This document shows, one piece after another, positions 11,347 to 21,973 of a stretch of 64,000 nt of DNA. This DNA comes from Stachybotrys elegans (taxonomy: Eukaryota > Ascomycota > Sordariomycetes > Hypocreales > Stachybotryaceae). Location: positions 1,798,001-1,862,000 of the forward strand of contig JAGPNK010000003.1 in the NCBI GenBank assembly GCA_020746835.1, given 5' to 3'. How positions within the stretch are numbered: the first letter of the stretch is position 1; the number at the start of each line of letters is the position of its first letter. A model generated the notes under the pieces. It worked only from the letters and a program-made list of their open reading frames with translations, was not told the DNA's origin and did not search any database. The translations under genes were made by a program, and so were the position numbers.

Positions 11347-13161
11347 ATGAAATTCTTAAGCAAAGGTCCCTCCAACGAGGCCGAGGCCTCCCAGGTCGAC
11401 ACGGCTCACCAAGAAGCCCCGGTGAATAATGCCGAGAAAGAGAGGGTTACTCTGCTTGCCTGCCTCCTTGGTGCCGTTGCTAGTATTGGAGGCTTCATCT
11501 TCGGCTACGTCAGGTACAGCTCATCCCTCCCAGAACCCCCATCCTGTGGTGGGTTGCATGCTAATGGTGATAGTGGTGAGATTTCCGGCTTCTTCCTCAT
11601 GGACGACTATCTGCGCCGCTTCGGATCCCAGAGCTCTGATGGCGAATACTACTTCAGCGCAGCACGCCAAGGCACCATTGTCGGCTTGATGAGTATTGGT
11701 GCTCTCTTTGGCGCCCTCGTCGCTGGCAAAATGGCCGATACTTTCGGACGACGACTTTCGATTTCCATCTCCGCCTTCTTCGCATGCGTCGGCACCGTCA
11801 TTGAGATCTCCTCGTCCACTTCATGGATACAGCTCGCTATCGGACGACTCGTCACCGGTCTAAGCATCGGCTCCATGTCTGTTGTGGTGCCCATGTATCA
11901 ATCCGAATGTGTCCCGGCTGTGATTCGCGGCGTCGTCGTGTCATCCTACCAGCTGCTCATCACGCTCGGCATCTGGGCCGCCGAGATGGTCAACTACGGC
12001 ACCGAGTCGATGAATACTACTGCCTCGTGGCGCATTCCCATGGGCCTCAACTTTGCCTGGGCCCTTGCGCTGGGCGCTGGCATTCTTTTCCTCCCTGAGA
12101 GTCCTCGATATGCATACTCGCGCGGCCGTGTCGAGGAGGCCCGAACAACCATTTCCAATCTTATCGGCCTGCCTAGAGACTCGGCGACTGTCAATGCCCA
12201 GATTGATGCCATTCAGGCCAAGCTGACGGAGGAGAGCGAGCTATCTGCCGACTTCCATTGGAAGGAGATCTTTACTGCCCCCCGTATGCTGCATCGCCTG
12301 ATCCTTGGAATTGTCCTTCAATCAGGCCAGCAGCTTACGGGCGCGAATTTCTTTTTTATTTTGGAACCACTGTCTTTGCGGCCACTGGAATCGAGAACAG
12401 CTACGTGACGCAGATTATCCTGGGTTCTGTCAACGTCTTCTGCACAATTATCGCTCTGTGGATCATTGGCCGCTTTGGTCGCCGACCTATCCTCCTTATC
12501 GGAGCGATTTCCATGATGATTTGTTTCCTGTAAGTCGTCTCAGCCAGAAAGAATGACCAAGGCTAACTCCTATCAGTGTCTACGCCTTTATCGGCCATTT
12601 CGCACTTGACCACGCGGATCCTTCTAGTACTCCCGATGCCGGCGCCGTTCTCGTCACCTTCTCATGCCTGGCCATTGCCGCGTTCGCCATCAGCTGGGGT
12701 CCCCTTGTCTGGGCTGTCAACGCAGAGCTCTACCCTCTGCGATACAGGAGTGTCTGTATGGGCCTGGCCACAGCCTCGAACTGGTTCTGGAACTTGTGAG
12801 TATTAGTCTAATCCGCCTTTGATGTGATGACTTGGCTAACTTTATCCCAGCATGATCTCGTTCTTGTAAGTCTTGCCACCTTGTTGACTTGATTACTACT
12901 TTACACGATGTTGAAGTCCACTAACAACCCGCTAGTACTCGCTTCATCACAGACTCCATCGACTACTTCTACGGTCTCATCTTTGCTGGCTGCTGTGCAG
13001 CTCTCGTGGCCATTGTCTTTTTCTTCGTCATCGAAACAAAGGACCGAACCCTCGAGGAAATTGACACCATGTACGTCAAGCGAGTCAACCCCATTACATC
13101 GAGCAAGTGGAAGAGTGAGGCAGAGCGGGAGAAGACCCAGGCACACGATAGCGACGCCTAG
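11347..13161 (+). pseudogene. MFS sugar transporter, interrupted by one-base frameshift
   Basis: Plasma-membrane sugar porter of the major facilitator superfamily (hexose/monosaccharide type, 12 membrane segments). Exons: 11347-11513, 11574-12529, 12577-12795, 12851-12865 (a 15-nt micro-exon) and 12936-13161. Family marks are FGRRLS, LPESPRYAYSRGR, QQLTGANF, RFGRRPILL, WAVNAELYPLRYRS and ETKDRTLEEID. Inside exon 2 the frame is lost at a T6 run (12352-12357): the frame before it reads QQLTGANFFF and then junk to a stop, while the next frame continues exactly with YFGTTVFAATGIENSYVTQ. One base too few in the T run explains this; no GT/AG pair could bridge it. If it is an assembly error the gene is an intact 527-aa transporter; if real it is a recent pseudogene. 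It sits between GPI and xylose reductase. Confidence 0.85.
12851..12865 (+). other. 15-nt micro-exon of the sugar transporter
   Basis: Between introns 12796-12850 (GTGAGT...CCCAG) and 12866-12935 (GTAAGT...GCTAG) lies an exon of 15 nt encoding the junction residues around MISF. Without it the conserved WNF-MISFF-TRFI stretch of sugar porters cannot be made. All phases agree. Confidence 0.8.
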
Positions 13162-13835
13162 GAAATCACATGAGTAGGGTGTAGTCCACGAGGCCCAGCC
13201 TCGAATGTATTTTTATCATGTATGACTACAACCACAATTTCTATTAACAAAGAGTATAATTCAAGTAAGAACGTGCAATATCATATCGTGAATGGTTAGC
13301 CTCAACATAAAAATGTCCGTATGAGTGGCCGTGAGCATCAGCCACACATCATCTTGCCCACCTACTTATGTCAAATTCACACACCATCGAGCACATACGA
13401 CCATACCTACCAGAAAATACGGGGTCCCGTCCGCTCCCCCCTAGTCAAACTGGTAAGGGGCAGATTAGTAGTTGGGTCGGTGACGACCAGCGAACACCGG
13501 CTGTTGTATGTTTTTTTTGTTGCTATATCTTAGTGTTTTTTTTTATCTCTTGTGAGGAAGCGAAAAGCGCCTCCATAGAAACCTTCCATCTGCGGGGCTA
13601 AAGCCATGGGGCGCGGCAGACTCTCGTCCAATCAATGGGTGTCATTGACCTGATCTGTCCCTGGAAAGCCGTCATTGATGGCGGGGCATTCGCGGGGTTG
13701 CACTTGCCATGATATTTTGAGCCCTCCTCCCCACGATCTTGATCTTTTTATCCTCCTGCTCTTCATTCCTGGATACCATCATATAGACTGTTGATCGCCT
13801 TAACTATCCCCAAGTCCAAATCACCCACATCTAGA
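13162..13835 (+). promoter_or_regulatory. Xylose reductase promoter: XlnR-like and CreA-like sites
   Basis: The stretch holds the transporter 3' UTR and the xylose reductase promoter. GGCTAAA at 13596-13602 matches the XlnR/XYR1 activator core and overlaps GCGGGG at 13592-13597, which fits the SYGGGG core of the carbon repressor CreA/CRE1. Two more GCGGGG occur at 13681-13686 and 13692-13697. The sites lie 140-245 bp before the ATG at 13836. The sequence matches are direct; their function is inferred from known control of xylose reductase genes in Aspergillus and Trichoderma. Confidence 0.5.
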
Positions 13836-14940
13836 ATGGCTTCTAGCGTCCCCTCTCTCAAGCTGGCCTCTGGCTACGTTAGTCCACCTCTCCGTTGACG
13901 TCTGGATGCAGATCCCGCTGACCCCGCTATCCAGGAAATGCCCGTTGTTGGCTTCGGTATCTGGAAGGTTCCCAGGGAGACTTGTGCTGAACAGGTAAGC
14001 CATGACGACCGTCAGAGCACGCTACGGCACCATACTGACGCCAGCACTAGGTGTACCAAGCCATCAAGCTTGGATATCGTCACATTGACGGTGCCTGGGA
14101 CTACACCAACAGCGCCGAGGCCGGCCAGGGCGTCCGCAGGGCCATCGACGAGGGCATCATCAAGCGCGAGGACATCTTCATCACCTCGAAGCTGTGGAAC
14201 AACTACCACAAGCGCGAGCACGCCCTCGAGCAGGCCAAGCTCGAGAACGAGGCATGGGGCCTGGGATACCTCGACCTGTTCCTGATCCACTTCCCCATCG
14301 CCCTCGAGTTTATCCCCTTTGAAGAGATGCGTTTCCCCTGCTTCTGGACCGACAAGGAGCAGACCAAGGTGACCCCTCTGGCCAAGGTGCCCATGTACGA
14401 GACCTGGGGCGCCATGGAGGAGCTCGTCCAGACGCCCGAGAACCCCAACGGCTTCGTCAGGAGCATCGGCATCTCCAACTTCCACACGCAGCTCATCTAC
14501 GACCTGCTCTCCTACGCCAAGATCCCCCCAGCGTCCTCCAGATCGAGCACCACCCCTACCTGACGCAGCCCGAACTCATCAAGATGGCCCAAGAGAACAA
14601 CATTGCCGTCACGGGCTACTCGACCTTTGGCCCCCAGAGCTTCATCGAGCTCAACAACCAGTCTGCCAAGGACGTCCAGCCCCTGTTCGAGTCGGACGTC
14701 GTCAAGAGCATCGCCGCCAAGCACGGCAAGTCGGCGGGCGCCGTCCTGCTGCGCTGGTGCACCCAGCGGAACATCATCGTCATCCCCAAGTCCAACAGCG
14801 TCGAGAGGCTCAAGCAGAACCTCGACTGCTGCAGCTTCGACCTGTCGGAGGAGGAGATTGAGCAGATTTCTGGCCTCAACATTGGCCTGCGCTTCAACTT
14901 CCCCAACACGCTGGCTCGCCCCATTCGCATCTTCACCTAG
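13836..14940 (+). pseudogene. xyl1: D-xylose reductase (aldo-keto reductase), interrupted by one-base frameshift
   Basis: NAD(P)H-dependent aldo-keto reductase reducing D-xylose to xylitol, the first step of fungal pentose catabolism. Exons 13836-13877, 13935-13994 and 14051-14940. The start reads SLKLASGY-EMPVVGFGIWKV as in known xylose reductases. The catalytic tetrad is visible: Asp and Tyr in HIDGAWDYTNSAEAG, Lys in TSKLWN, His in LIHFPIAL. The coenzyme-binding [14 protein letters not shown] is near the end. At a C6 run (14524-14529) the frame slips: the first frame stops at 14561-14563, while the shifted frame continues with [16 protein letters not shown], exactly what the family has next. 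One added C would give 330 aa, a normal length. No intron can explain it. Either assembly error or a recent null allele. GPI and a sugar transporter lie upstream. Confidence 0.88.
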
Positions 14941-15035
14941 TTAGACTATGAGTAGATCAAAGAGGATAAATTAGAAGAAGAATTGGCGAAACGCCTTTTT
15001 TTTACTACGTGATATTTCTGGATACTCAAGTCCAT

Positions 15036-16177
15036 TTATGCTGCATAGGATAGGATTTCGTTCTCGATAGCCTCACCCAGACTTTTGGTGTCTCCCTTGC
15101 CACCCATATCCGCCGTCATGATATGCTGCTCCTCGCGAGCCAGGACGTTGACAATTGCATTAAGAAGTGCATCTGCTGCTTCTTGAAACCCGAAATGCTG
15201 GAGCATCATTTGCCCAGCCCAGATTTGGCCTGCAACCCGTTAGCAAATCAACGGAGCGCCATGCTCACCAACCACATACCTATGGGGTTCGCGATCCCCT
15301 TGCCTGCGATGTCAGGGGCGCTTCCGTGCACAGGCTCGAACAAGCTTGGGAAATTTCCCTCGGGGTTGATGTTGCCTGAAGGAGCGATTCCTATCGTCCC
15401 GGTGCACGCCGGCCCTAGATCGGATAGAATATCTCCAAACAGATTGCTCCCAACGACGACGTCGAACATGTCGGGCTTTTGCACAAAGTGCGCCGTCAGG
15501 ATGTCGATGTGGTACTGTTCGACGGCCACGTCCGGGTATTTGCCCGCCATTTCGCGCACGCGGGAATCCCACCAGGGCATGGTGATGCTGATGCCGTTGC
15601 TCTTGGTGGCGCTCGTGAGCTTCTTGCGCGGCCGGCTCTGCGCCAGGTCAAAGGCGTACTTTAGCACCCTGTCGACGCCGAGCCTCGTCATGATGGTCTC
15701 CTGGATGACCGTCTCGCGGTCGGTGCCCTCGAAGATGATGCCGCCGACGCGGCTGTACTCGCCCTCGGTGTTCTCCCGCACGATCCAGAAGTCGATGTCG
15801 CCCGGCTTCCGGCCCGCGAGCGGCGACTTGATTCCCGGCATCAGGCGGCAGGGCCGCAGGTTAATGTACTGGTCAAACTCTCGTCGGAACTTGAGCAGGC
15901 TTCCCCATAGGGTGACGTCGTCTGGGACGAGATGCGGCATGCCGACGGCCCCAAAGTAGATGGCGTCGAATGCGCTCAACGTCTCCTTCCAGTCCTTTGG
16001 CAGCATGTCCCCGTGCTCTTTGTAGTACGCACAGGAAGCAAAGTCGAATTCCTGGAATTCCAGGGCAATGTTGAAGATCTTGGCCGTTGCTTGGAGACAT
16101 CGGACGCCATACGGCATGACTTCCACTCCGATTCCATCTCCAGGAATGACAGCGATCTTGAGTGCTTTGCCAGTCAT
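15036..16177 (-). CDS. Tartrate/D-malate dehydrogenase-like decarboxylating oxidoreductase (IMDH/ICDH family)
   Basis: Member of the isocitrate/isopropylmalate dehydrogenase family: NAD-dependent oxidation of a 2-hydroxy acid with decarboxylation. Exons 16177-15280 and 15229-15036 with a 50-nt intron give 363 aa. Visible are IAVIPGDGIGVEV (start), REFDQYINLRPCR, DFWIVRENTEGEYS, the signature NLFGDILSDLGPACTGTIG and EPVHGSAPDIAGKGIANPIG. The pattern INLRPCRLMPG with ENTEGEYSRVGG resembles bacterial tartrate dehydrogenase/D-malate dehydrogenase (TtuC/DmlA) more than leucine-pathway LeuB; the substrate is therefore inferred. No mitochondrial leader is obvious. It is divergent from the regulator at 16390 with only 212 bp between, so that regulator may control it. 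Confidence 0.85.
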
Positions 16178-16389
16178 GTTGATTTGTCTAGAAAATACAG
16201 AGCCTGTCTTCTGGAGGTATGATGGTAATTAATAAGTGAAGCCCGAGTCTCGCCCCACGACGTGCGGCTAAATCTAACCCCGCCATGCCGCGGGCGGGCT
16301 TTTCATCCTCCTGCATACCCCAAGACAGATAGGACACTGGGGAGGAGAGTCGCCTTAACTTCCTCATTCCCCTTCAGAGCAATTGCCTT
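16178..16389. promoter_or_regulatory. 212-bp divergent promoter, dehydrogenase / regulator
   Basis: Contains GGCTAAA at 16266-16272 (XlnR-type core) and the palindrome CCGCGG at 16288-16293, the kind of CGG-triplet inverted site bound by zinc-cluster regulators. The short shared region suggests co-control; the motif roles are not proven. Confidence 0.4.
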
Positions 16390-18456
16390 ATGCAGGCAGA
16401 AGACACAATCTCTGCCAGCGATGCTTCGTCGCCGGCGCTGCACGAGAGGGGGTCCTTGAGGACTTTTGGCAAAGGACGGAGCCAATTCATCGGAAGCTCG
16501 AGTGGGATATTCTTTGTCAATCGCGTGCGCCAAGCGTTTGCAACCGTCGATCTGAACCTTTCGAGCGAAGCACAGGACGGAACTAATCCGTCACCCGAGG
16601 ACTGCCTCGTCGCGGATGAGGAGGATGGCCAAGATGGCCCTGTCGAATCGGGGTTGCCCACCACGACAGGTCCCTCGGCCTCGCTGCCAAGTCTTCCTGC
16701 AGGCCTTGGTCGATTCCCTCCGCGCGATGTGGCATCGCATCTCTTCATGTCCTACTTCCGGACATGGCATCTGCTTTTCCCCTTTGTCCATGGCCCAACC
16801 GCTGCCAAAGATGTGGAGTCGTTGTACGCCAGTGAAGCTGCTGATGCGTCACAACAAGCGCCTTCCCTGTTGCCAACCGCCCGTATGGTGACCTTGCAGT
16901 GCATATTCAACCTGGCAAGCATCCATAGTGATGTCGAGCTACCATCGGCTTCAAGGATCGACACTCCCAACCGAGTACTTCCAAGTCTACTGGGCCTGGT
17001 TGCCAAGGGGGACACCGACTCAATACAAGCCATCTTCTCAGTGCAGCTCCTTCTCGTTGCTCGCATGTCTCTCCGTACGGCGAGTGTAGTCGCTGGTCTT
17101 CTGTCTCGAGCTATTTTCCTGGCAGGATTGCATCGCTGCCCGGTCCGATATGGTCACTTTTCCGACGATGAATGTCTGATCCGAAAGAGACTGTTCTGGA
17201 GCATCTATGTCTTCGATAGGTTTCTGTCACAGGCTCTTGGACAGCCTTTAGGAATACAGGATTCCGATGTTGATGTCTGCTCATTGCTTGGACCGGAGCG
17301 TCATCGACCTTTTCAACACTACATCGAGAAGAGCTCGGCGTCAATTTCCGCGGAATCGACTGGGAAGCCAGGCTTGTCCGACACTTATACCTCATACGAT
17401 GTTAGGCAGAATGTCCTTGCTTACCAAGTGAACTACCATCGGTTGATGGGAAGGGCACTTGAGCTCTTCCACAAGTCTATCCACATCCGCTCCATCGACC
17501 CCGATACGGTGCTCAGGCTTGGGACTGACTTGGACATGTGGTGGAACTCGTTGCCAGCACAGCTCATGTCGGATGACCACGACCCACCAGGAGATAAAGG
17601 GAGCACATTCAGTTATCCAGGCTTCTTCGCTTTACTATACAACCAGCTCCGGCTCCTCATCAACCGGCCGTGGCTCTCTCTGGAGCCCACGACGGCAGAG
17701 TTCGGATCTCGGCTGCAAACCTGCGTTGGCCTCTCTCGAAACATTATTCTTGACCTGACGAAGCAGCAAAAGCTGGGATACGCCCTCTTCTGGCCGGGCC
17801 AACTGTCAGCTATATGGATGGCGGGTATAATTCTTGCCTTTGCGTGTCATCTTCAGAGATACCCTCGTGAAAAGGGCAATAGGTAAGACGGCCATGCTTA
17901 TCAGCATACAGTGCTAACGTGAAACACCAGTGAGATCACTTTATGTTTGAGCCTCCTGAAGGTTATGTCAAAGCAGTGGCCTTCGGCTAAACATTGTCAT
18001 ACGGTACTCTCTGATCTCCAGCAGGCTCTCCAGAAGCCAGTAGTACCAGGAGCGTTCCTTCGGTCTCCTTATGAGCTACCTACGAGCAAATCCTCTTCAG
18101 CACACGCAGCACCCCATAAGAGGCGACGAACAGTTCGAGATTCTGGGCACACAGATGAAAGACACTCATACGATGGGCTTCATTACGGACGGCCAACAAA
18201 CCCGCTCATCTTGGCAGAGTCACCCGCACCGACCAGTGTTGGGAGCTCCACCCAGGAAGCACCTCAGCGTCAAGATGATGCTGCCACAGCGTATCGTACT
18301 ACAGAAGATATCCCGGACACAGGTAATCCTGGGTGGGTGCCGGAAATTGGTCATTGGGATGGTGGTTTGCCAGATGTACTGGGTGGCGTAACGTGGGAGT
18401 CGCTACTGCAAACGCTTGACCATGAAAACTTCTACGCAGAAGGAAGTTTCTTCTAA
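16390..18456 (+). CDS. Fungal-specific transcription factor domain protein without visible zinc cluster
   Basis: Two exons, 16390-17882 and 17931-18456, encode 672 aa. Residues ~20-500 look like the middle homology region of zinc-cluster regulators: QFIGSSSGIFFVNRVRQAF near the start, SYFRTWHLLFPFVHGPT, LLSRAIFLAGLHRC, RKRLFWSIYVFDRFLSQALGQPLGIQD and LLYNQLRLLINRPWLSL. The C-terminal exon is Ser/Pro-rich and polar with a basic HKRRRTVRDS patch. The usual N-terminal Cys6 zinc cluster is absent, and the 212 bp before the ATG cannot encode one on this strand. It may act as a cofactor, or have lost DNA binding. The divergent dehydrogenase is the natural candidate target. Its stop lies 44 bp from that of the convergent HET gene. 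Confidence 0.82.
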
Positions 18457-18500
18457 ATACGTTAATATATAGGTTTTATGAAGAGGTCTCAAACTTGAAT

Positions 18501-20784
18501 TTATAAAAGCACTAATCCCTTAACCTCCTCAGGTGGAAGTTGCTCCATTGCCTCCCCATGCATGATTCCAAATATGTAGCATTCCCCTATTAGTATGAAG
18601 CTTCCCATGCCAGTTTCCCGCAGAATAATTGGAGTGGCAGCTCCAGGTAGAACATGAACTTGATCACCTGGTGCTGTGAGCCGGGGTGCCAGCCCAATGA
18701 AGCCAGCATCTGTTGTAACCAGGCTTCGGCCTTCAGCCAAACATCTTATTTGAGCAGCATGATCTTCCTGCTGTGATGGCTCCTTATTGAGCGCGTTCTT
18801 GATGTCTTCATGTGTGTAGTGAGCTTTGTTTGGAGAGTGATTGTTATGTAGTTTCGTGACTTCGGTTCCTCCACGTCTGTGTCGCCAGAACCCTCCATTG
18901 GCATCTTGTGATGATGGTGGAGCAGAGACATTTGAGATATCTACCGGCCTCATCAACTGCAAATAAGCATCCAAGTACGTCATTGATGTCAGTGGATAGT
19001 GAGTCCCCGGGGCTCCCAGAATTTCGGTATGCTCTTCGTAGGCTTGTGGACTCGCACTGATCTTTGCAATGGTCATAACGTGAATTCCGGGAATTCTGAG
19101 ATCTGGAATGAAGCCAGCATCATTAATAATTGCCGGTTCTACCCAATCACCAGAAGCCCGAAAATTGTGACACTCTGAAAGCGGCACTACCTCCAAGGGC
19201 AAACTCCAGTCCGGCACCCAGGTTGGCATGAAGTGTCTATTGTCGTGATCATACCTGATATGACTGAGAAACGACATGTCAGGCTCCTGAACGTATAGCG
19301 GCGACGGGATTTCATCCCAGTAAGTGTACTTGTCTGCACGACCCGTTGTCCTAACGGCAGTCGACGTGCGTGGGGAGTTGATCCAGTATTTGACGACTGA
19401 GAGATATAGTAGCCCAACCTCTTGAGGATGATTCGGAAAAATAATGTTACTCCCATCGTCATGGGCGAATCCGGTCAGAGCAAAGACCTTGTCGACGGGC
19501 TCTGTAGCTTCAGTCGGGCGCAATAATGGAAGAAGGGCTTTGAGGCGAGTTTTGCCCATCAATCGCTCGAAGCCGTTCCTTTCCGACCTCTTTTGCTGCT
19601 CCTCCCAGAGAGGATGGGAAGGTCCTTGCAGTTGGATGAGAAGATCTGAGGCATCCTGGTGATATGCACCCCTGAGAACAATATCGTCAACCAATCTGCC
19701 CACCTGGAGAGACCTCGAGATTGCGAATCGTCTGTCAGAAGTGGCGTGCGCCGCAATGTATTGGCAAGCCTGGACAAGAAGCTTCCAGTTTCGACTGTCC
19801 GATCCGTATACAACTTGGGCATCACGGCTCATGACGCATTCTTGGAACGTCCATGCTCGGCTAAACCATCGCTGTCCTTGGAGAAATTGTTCAAAAAGCG
19901 CCATCCCAGCGGCCAGCAGCTCATCCAGTGATGTAGGGCTCCCTCTCGCATGGCTGCGAACATAGTCTTCCCATTCGGATACCGCACTATTCCCAATACT
20001 CTCTAACTCCATAGGAAGAAAAGAATCGTCAATATTTCTCGTGACAGTGTTCGGCTGATCCGACTGGACGCCTGCCGATTCCGGTGTGGTTTTCTGTAGA
20101 TGAGAATACAAATCAATGCTCGTGTGGACGAACTTGATCTCATCCGGCGATCTGTCTTTGCCGTCGCCCAGCCAGATAATGACTGAAAACGCTCCAGAGT
20201 ATATCTCTGCCACTACGACCATGAGTTAGTTTTGGAATCCAGGAAATGATTGCAACCCTCCAAAAGTTGCCGAACTTGTTTCAGGGTTGTGTACTTCGCC
20301 TAATCTGTCGCATCTTCTCCTCCCGATCTTCTTGGCGAATGCAGATCTGATCGATCCACAGCCGCCGTGGCTTTTCGGGATTTCGCAAGTGACGCAAGAG
20401 CTTGTAGACGCTACCCGTAACTGAGAATGGGCGAGACGCTTCTGTTGTATCATCGCCGCTGAGTCCCGAAGATGAGTATGCCTGAATTTCTATCCTGTGA
20501 ATGAGTGACGGGTCTCCCCAAACGTATGATACAGCTTCGTAAGGTTCTGTACTCCGGAATCGAGCCGGGGAGACGAGAGGCTGGGGTTTCAACCGGCAAA
20601 CAATGGTATCATCCCCCTGGCCGGGTTGCAGTTCCAAGATTCGTATATCCTCAGCTTGTGACCTGTCAAGCGGATGTGCGGGTATTCCCTCATTCTGATA
20701 ATGCTGATCAAGATATTGCTCTGCCCACTCAGTGGCGAGGGCATGCATCTCCTCGGTCCACCATGATCTGTCAGGTGCCGACAT
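18501..20784 (-). CDS. HET-domain protein with C-terminal HET-associated module
   Basis: Exons 20784-20295 and 20212-18501 give 733 aa. The intron (donor GTACAC, acceptor GTAG) was placed because it restores the HET motif EKMRQIRR-MAEIYSGAFSVIIWLGD. Other HET marks are YEAVSYVWGDP, RRLWIDQICIRQEDREEK and SRAWTFQECVMSRD. The last ~75 residues form a module with GRSLVTTDAGFIGLAP and IGECYIFGIMHGEA that recurs in the HET protein at 42331. The start is the first ATG downstream of a possible acceptor (TTGCAG) at about 20823, so an upstream non-coding or short coding exon is possible. Likely role: trigger of an incompatibility or cell-death response, inferred from the family. Confidence 0.9.
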
Positions 20785-21058
20785 GCTATGGGGGCTCTTT
20801 TCAAATTTGTCCTTGATTTCCTGCAATATGCTAACGTGAGTTCAATCTATTCTTAATAGTCAGTGAGGATCAGGCCGGAGTGAGGGGGTCGTTCAGCCCA
20901 TTCTAGGTAGCGAGACTGGTGGATACCTATTGGTGTCACATGCTGGAGGAGCTGAATCTTCCCTTCAAGTTAGACAGCCTCACTGCTCATTTACGGGTCG
21001 AATCTCCTCTTTTCAGATCTATTGTATTATAGTCGAGCAAATGGCTTCCAATCGGATC

Positions 21059-21973
21059 TTAGCCAAAGATGTCGCTCAGTACACCAGCGTAGTCATCATA
21101 CGATGAGCCCATCTTTTCAATATCGTAGTCGTTCCAATATCCCGCACCATCCAGCGTTCCCGAGGCAAACCAGCGCTGAAACTGTGCACGGCATTGCTCG
21201 GCCGTGTTTCCCTCATAGGGCTTTGCATCGTTGATCACCCACTCCATCGGGACAATCTTCATGCCCAGCGCATTTGCCCACTGCTGAGGAGTGTTGCCAG
21301 CTCCACCGTCGTACACCTGAACGAATGCCTTGTCCGCCAGCCCGGGGGAAGCTGCATTGATCCGACCATAAATGTTGGCCCAGAAGCGCTGGTTGCTGTA
21401 AGGAGCGGCAGAGTATTTGTAGCCCATTCCGCCCAGCATCAAAGCAAAGTCAACCGTGCTGGAGACGTCATAGACGCTTTCGTCGTCATTGTTGAATCCG
21501 TCCAGGTCCCAAGCATCCTTGAGGATGCTGAAGTGCTTGTACAGAATCGAGTCCGGGCCAGTACCCTCAGCAGCAATGAGATCGCGAATCTCTCGGAAGC
21601 TGGTGTCGTGGGACACGATGGACACTTCGACACGCTCTACCAGCGTGTCGCCGGTCTTGAAAGACTTGACCTTCTCGGCAAGAGCGTCACCACCGACGTA
21701 CTCGCCATTGGTCATGACTGGGGCATCGACAGGCTCGCCAGCATCGCCAGTGGAGTAGTACACCAGGTCACCAGAAGGCAGCACGCCGATTCGAAAGATG
21801 ATGAGGGTATTGAAGCCTGTTGTCTTCAGAGCGGTGGTGTTAGATTGCATCACATCCTTGAAGAGAAATATGGCCTTGGAATAGTCGGCGGCCACCGTAG
21901 TAATGTACAAGGAGGTCGCCAGCAGCCCCAGAAGGGTGCGGCCAAGGATTTTTGGGAAGAGTTGCATTTTCAA
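21059..21973 (-). CDS. Secreted GH18-like (chitinase / endoglucosaminidase-type) protein
   Basis: Single-exon 304-aa protein with an N-terminal signal sequence (hydrophobic residues about 11-28, likely cut after VAA). The key motif is DLDGFNNDDE (residues 156-165), which resembles the GH18 catalytic pattern DGxDxDxE as found in Endo-H-like endoglucosaminidases; Asp163 and Glu165 would be the catalytic pair, while the first inner Asp is replaced by Asn161. The short length and single TIM-barrel-like domain fit that subgroup. It contains several potential N-glycosylation sites (e.g. NTT). Whether it is active on chitin or glycans, or is a non-catalytic lectin-like member, cannot be told from sequence. 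It stands alone with no obvious partner gene. Confidence 0.6.
   Translation of the reverse strand: MKMQLFPKILGRTLLGLLATSLYITTVAADYSKAIFLFKDVMQSNTTALKTTGFNTLIIFRIGVLPSGDLVYYSTGDAGEPVDAPVMTNGEYVGGDALAEKVKSFKTGDTLVERVEVSIVSHDTSFREIRDLIAAEGTGPDSILYKHFSILKDAWDLDGFNNDDESVYDVSSTVDFALMLGGMGYKYSAAPYSNQRFWANIYGRINAASPGLADKAFVQVYDGGAGNTPQQWANALGMKIVPMEWVINDAKPYEGNTAEQCRAQFQRWFASGTLDGAGYWNDYDIEKMGSSYDDYAGVLSDIFG

Noticed and set aside
16178..16389. Possible missing zinc-cluster exon for the regulator at 16390
   Set aside because: No Cys-x2-Cys-x6-Cys pattern in any plus-strand frame of these 212 bp.
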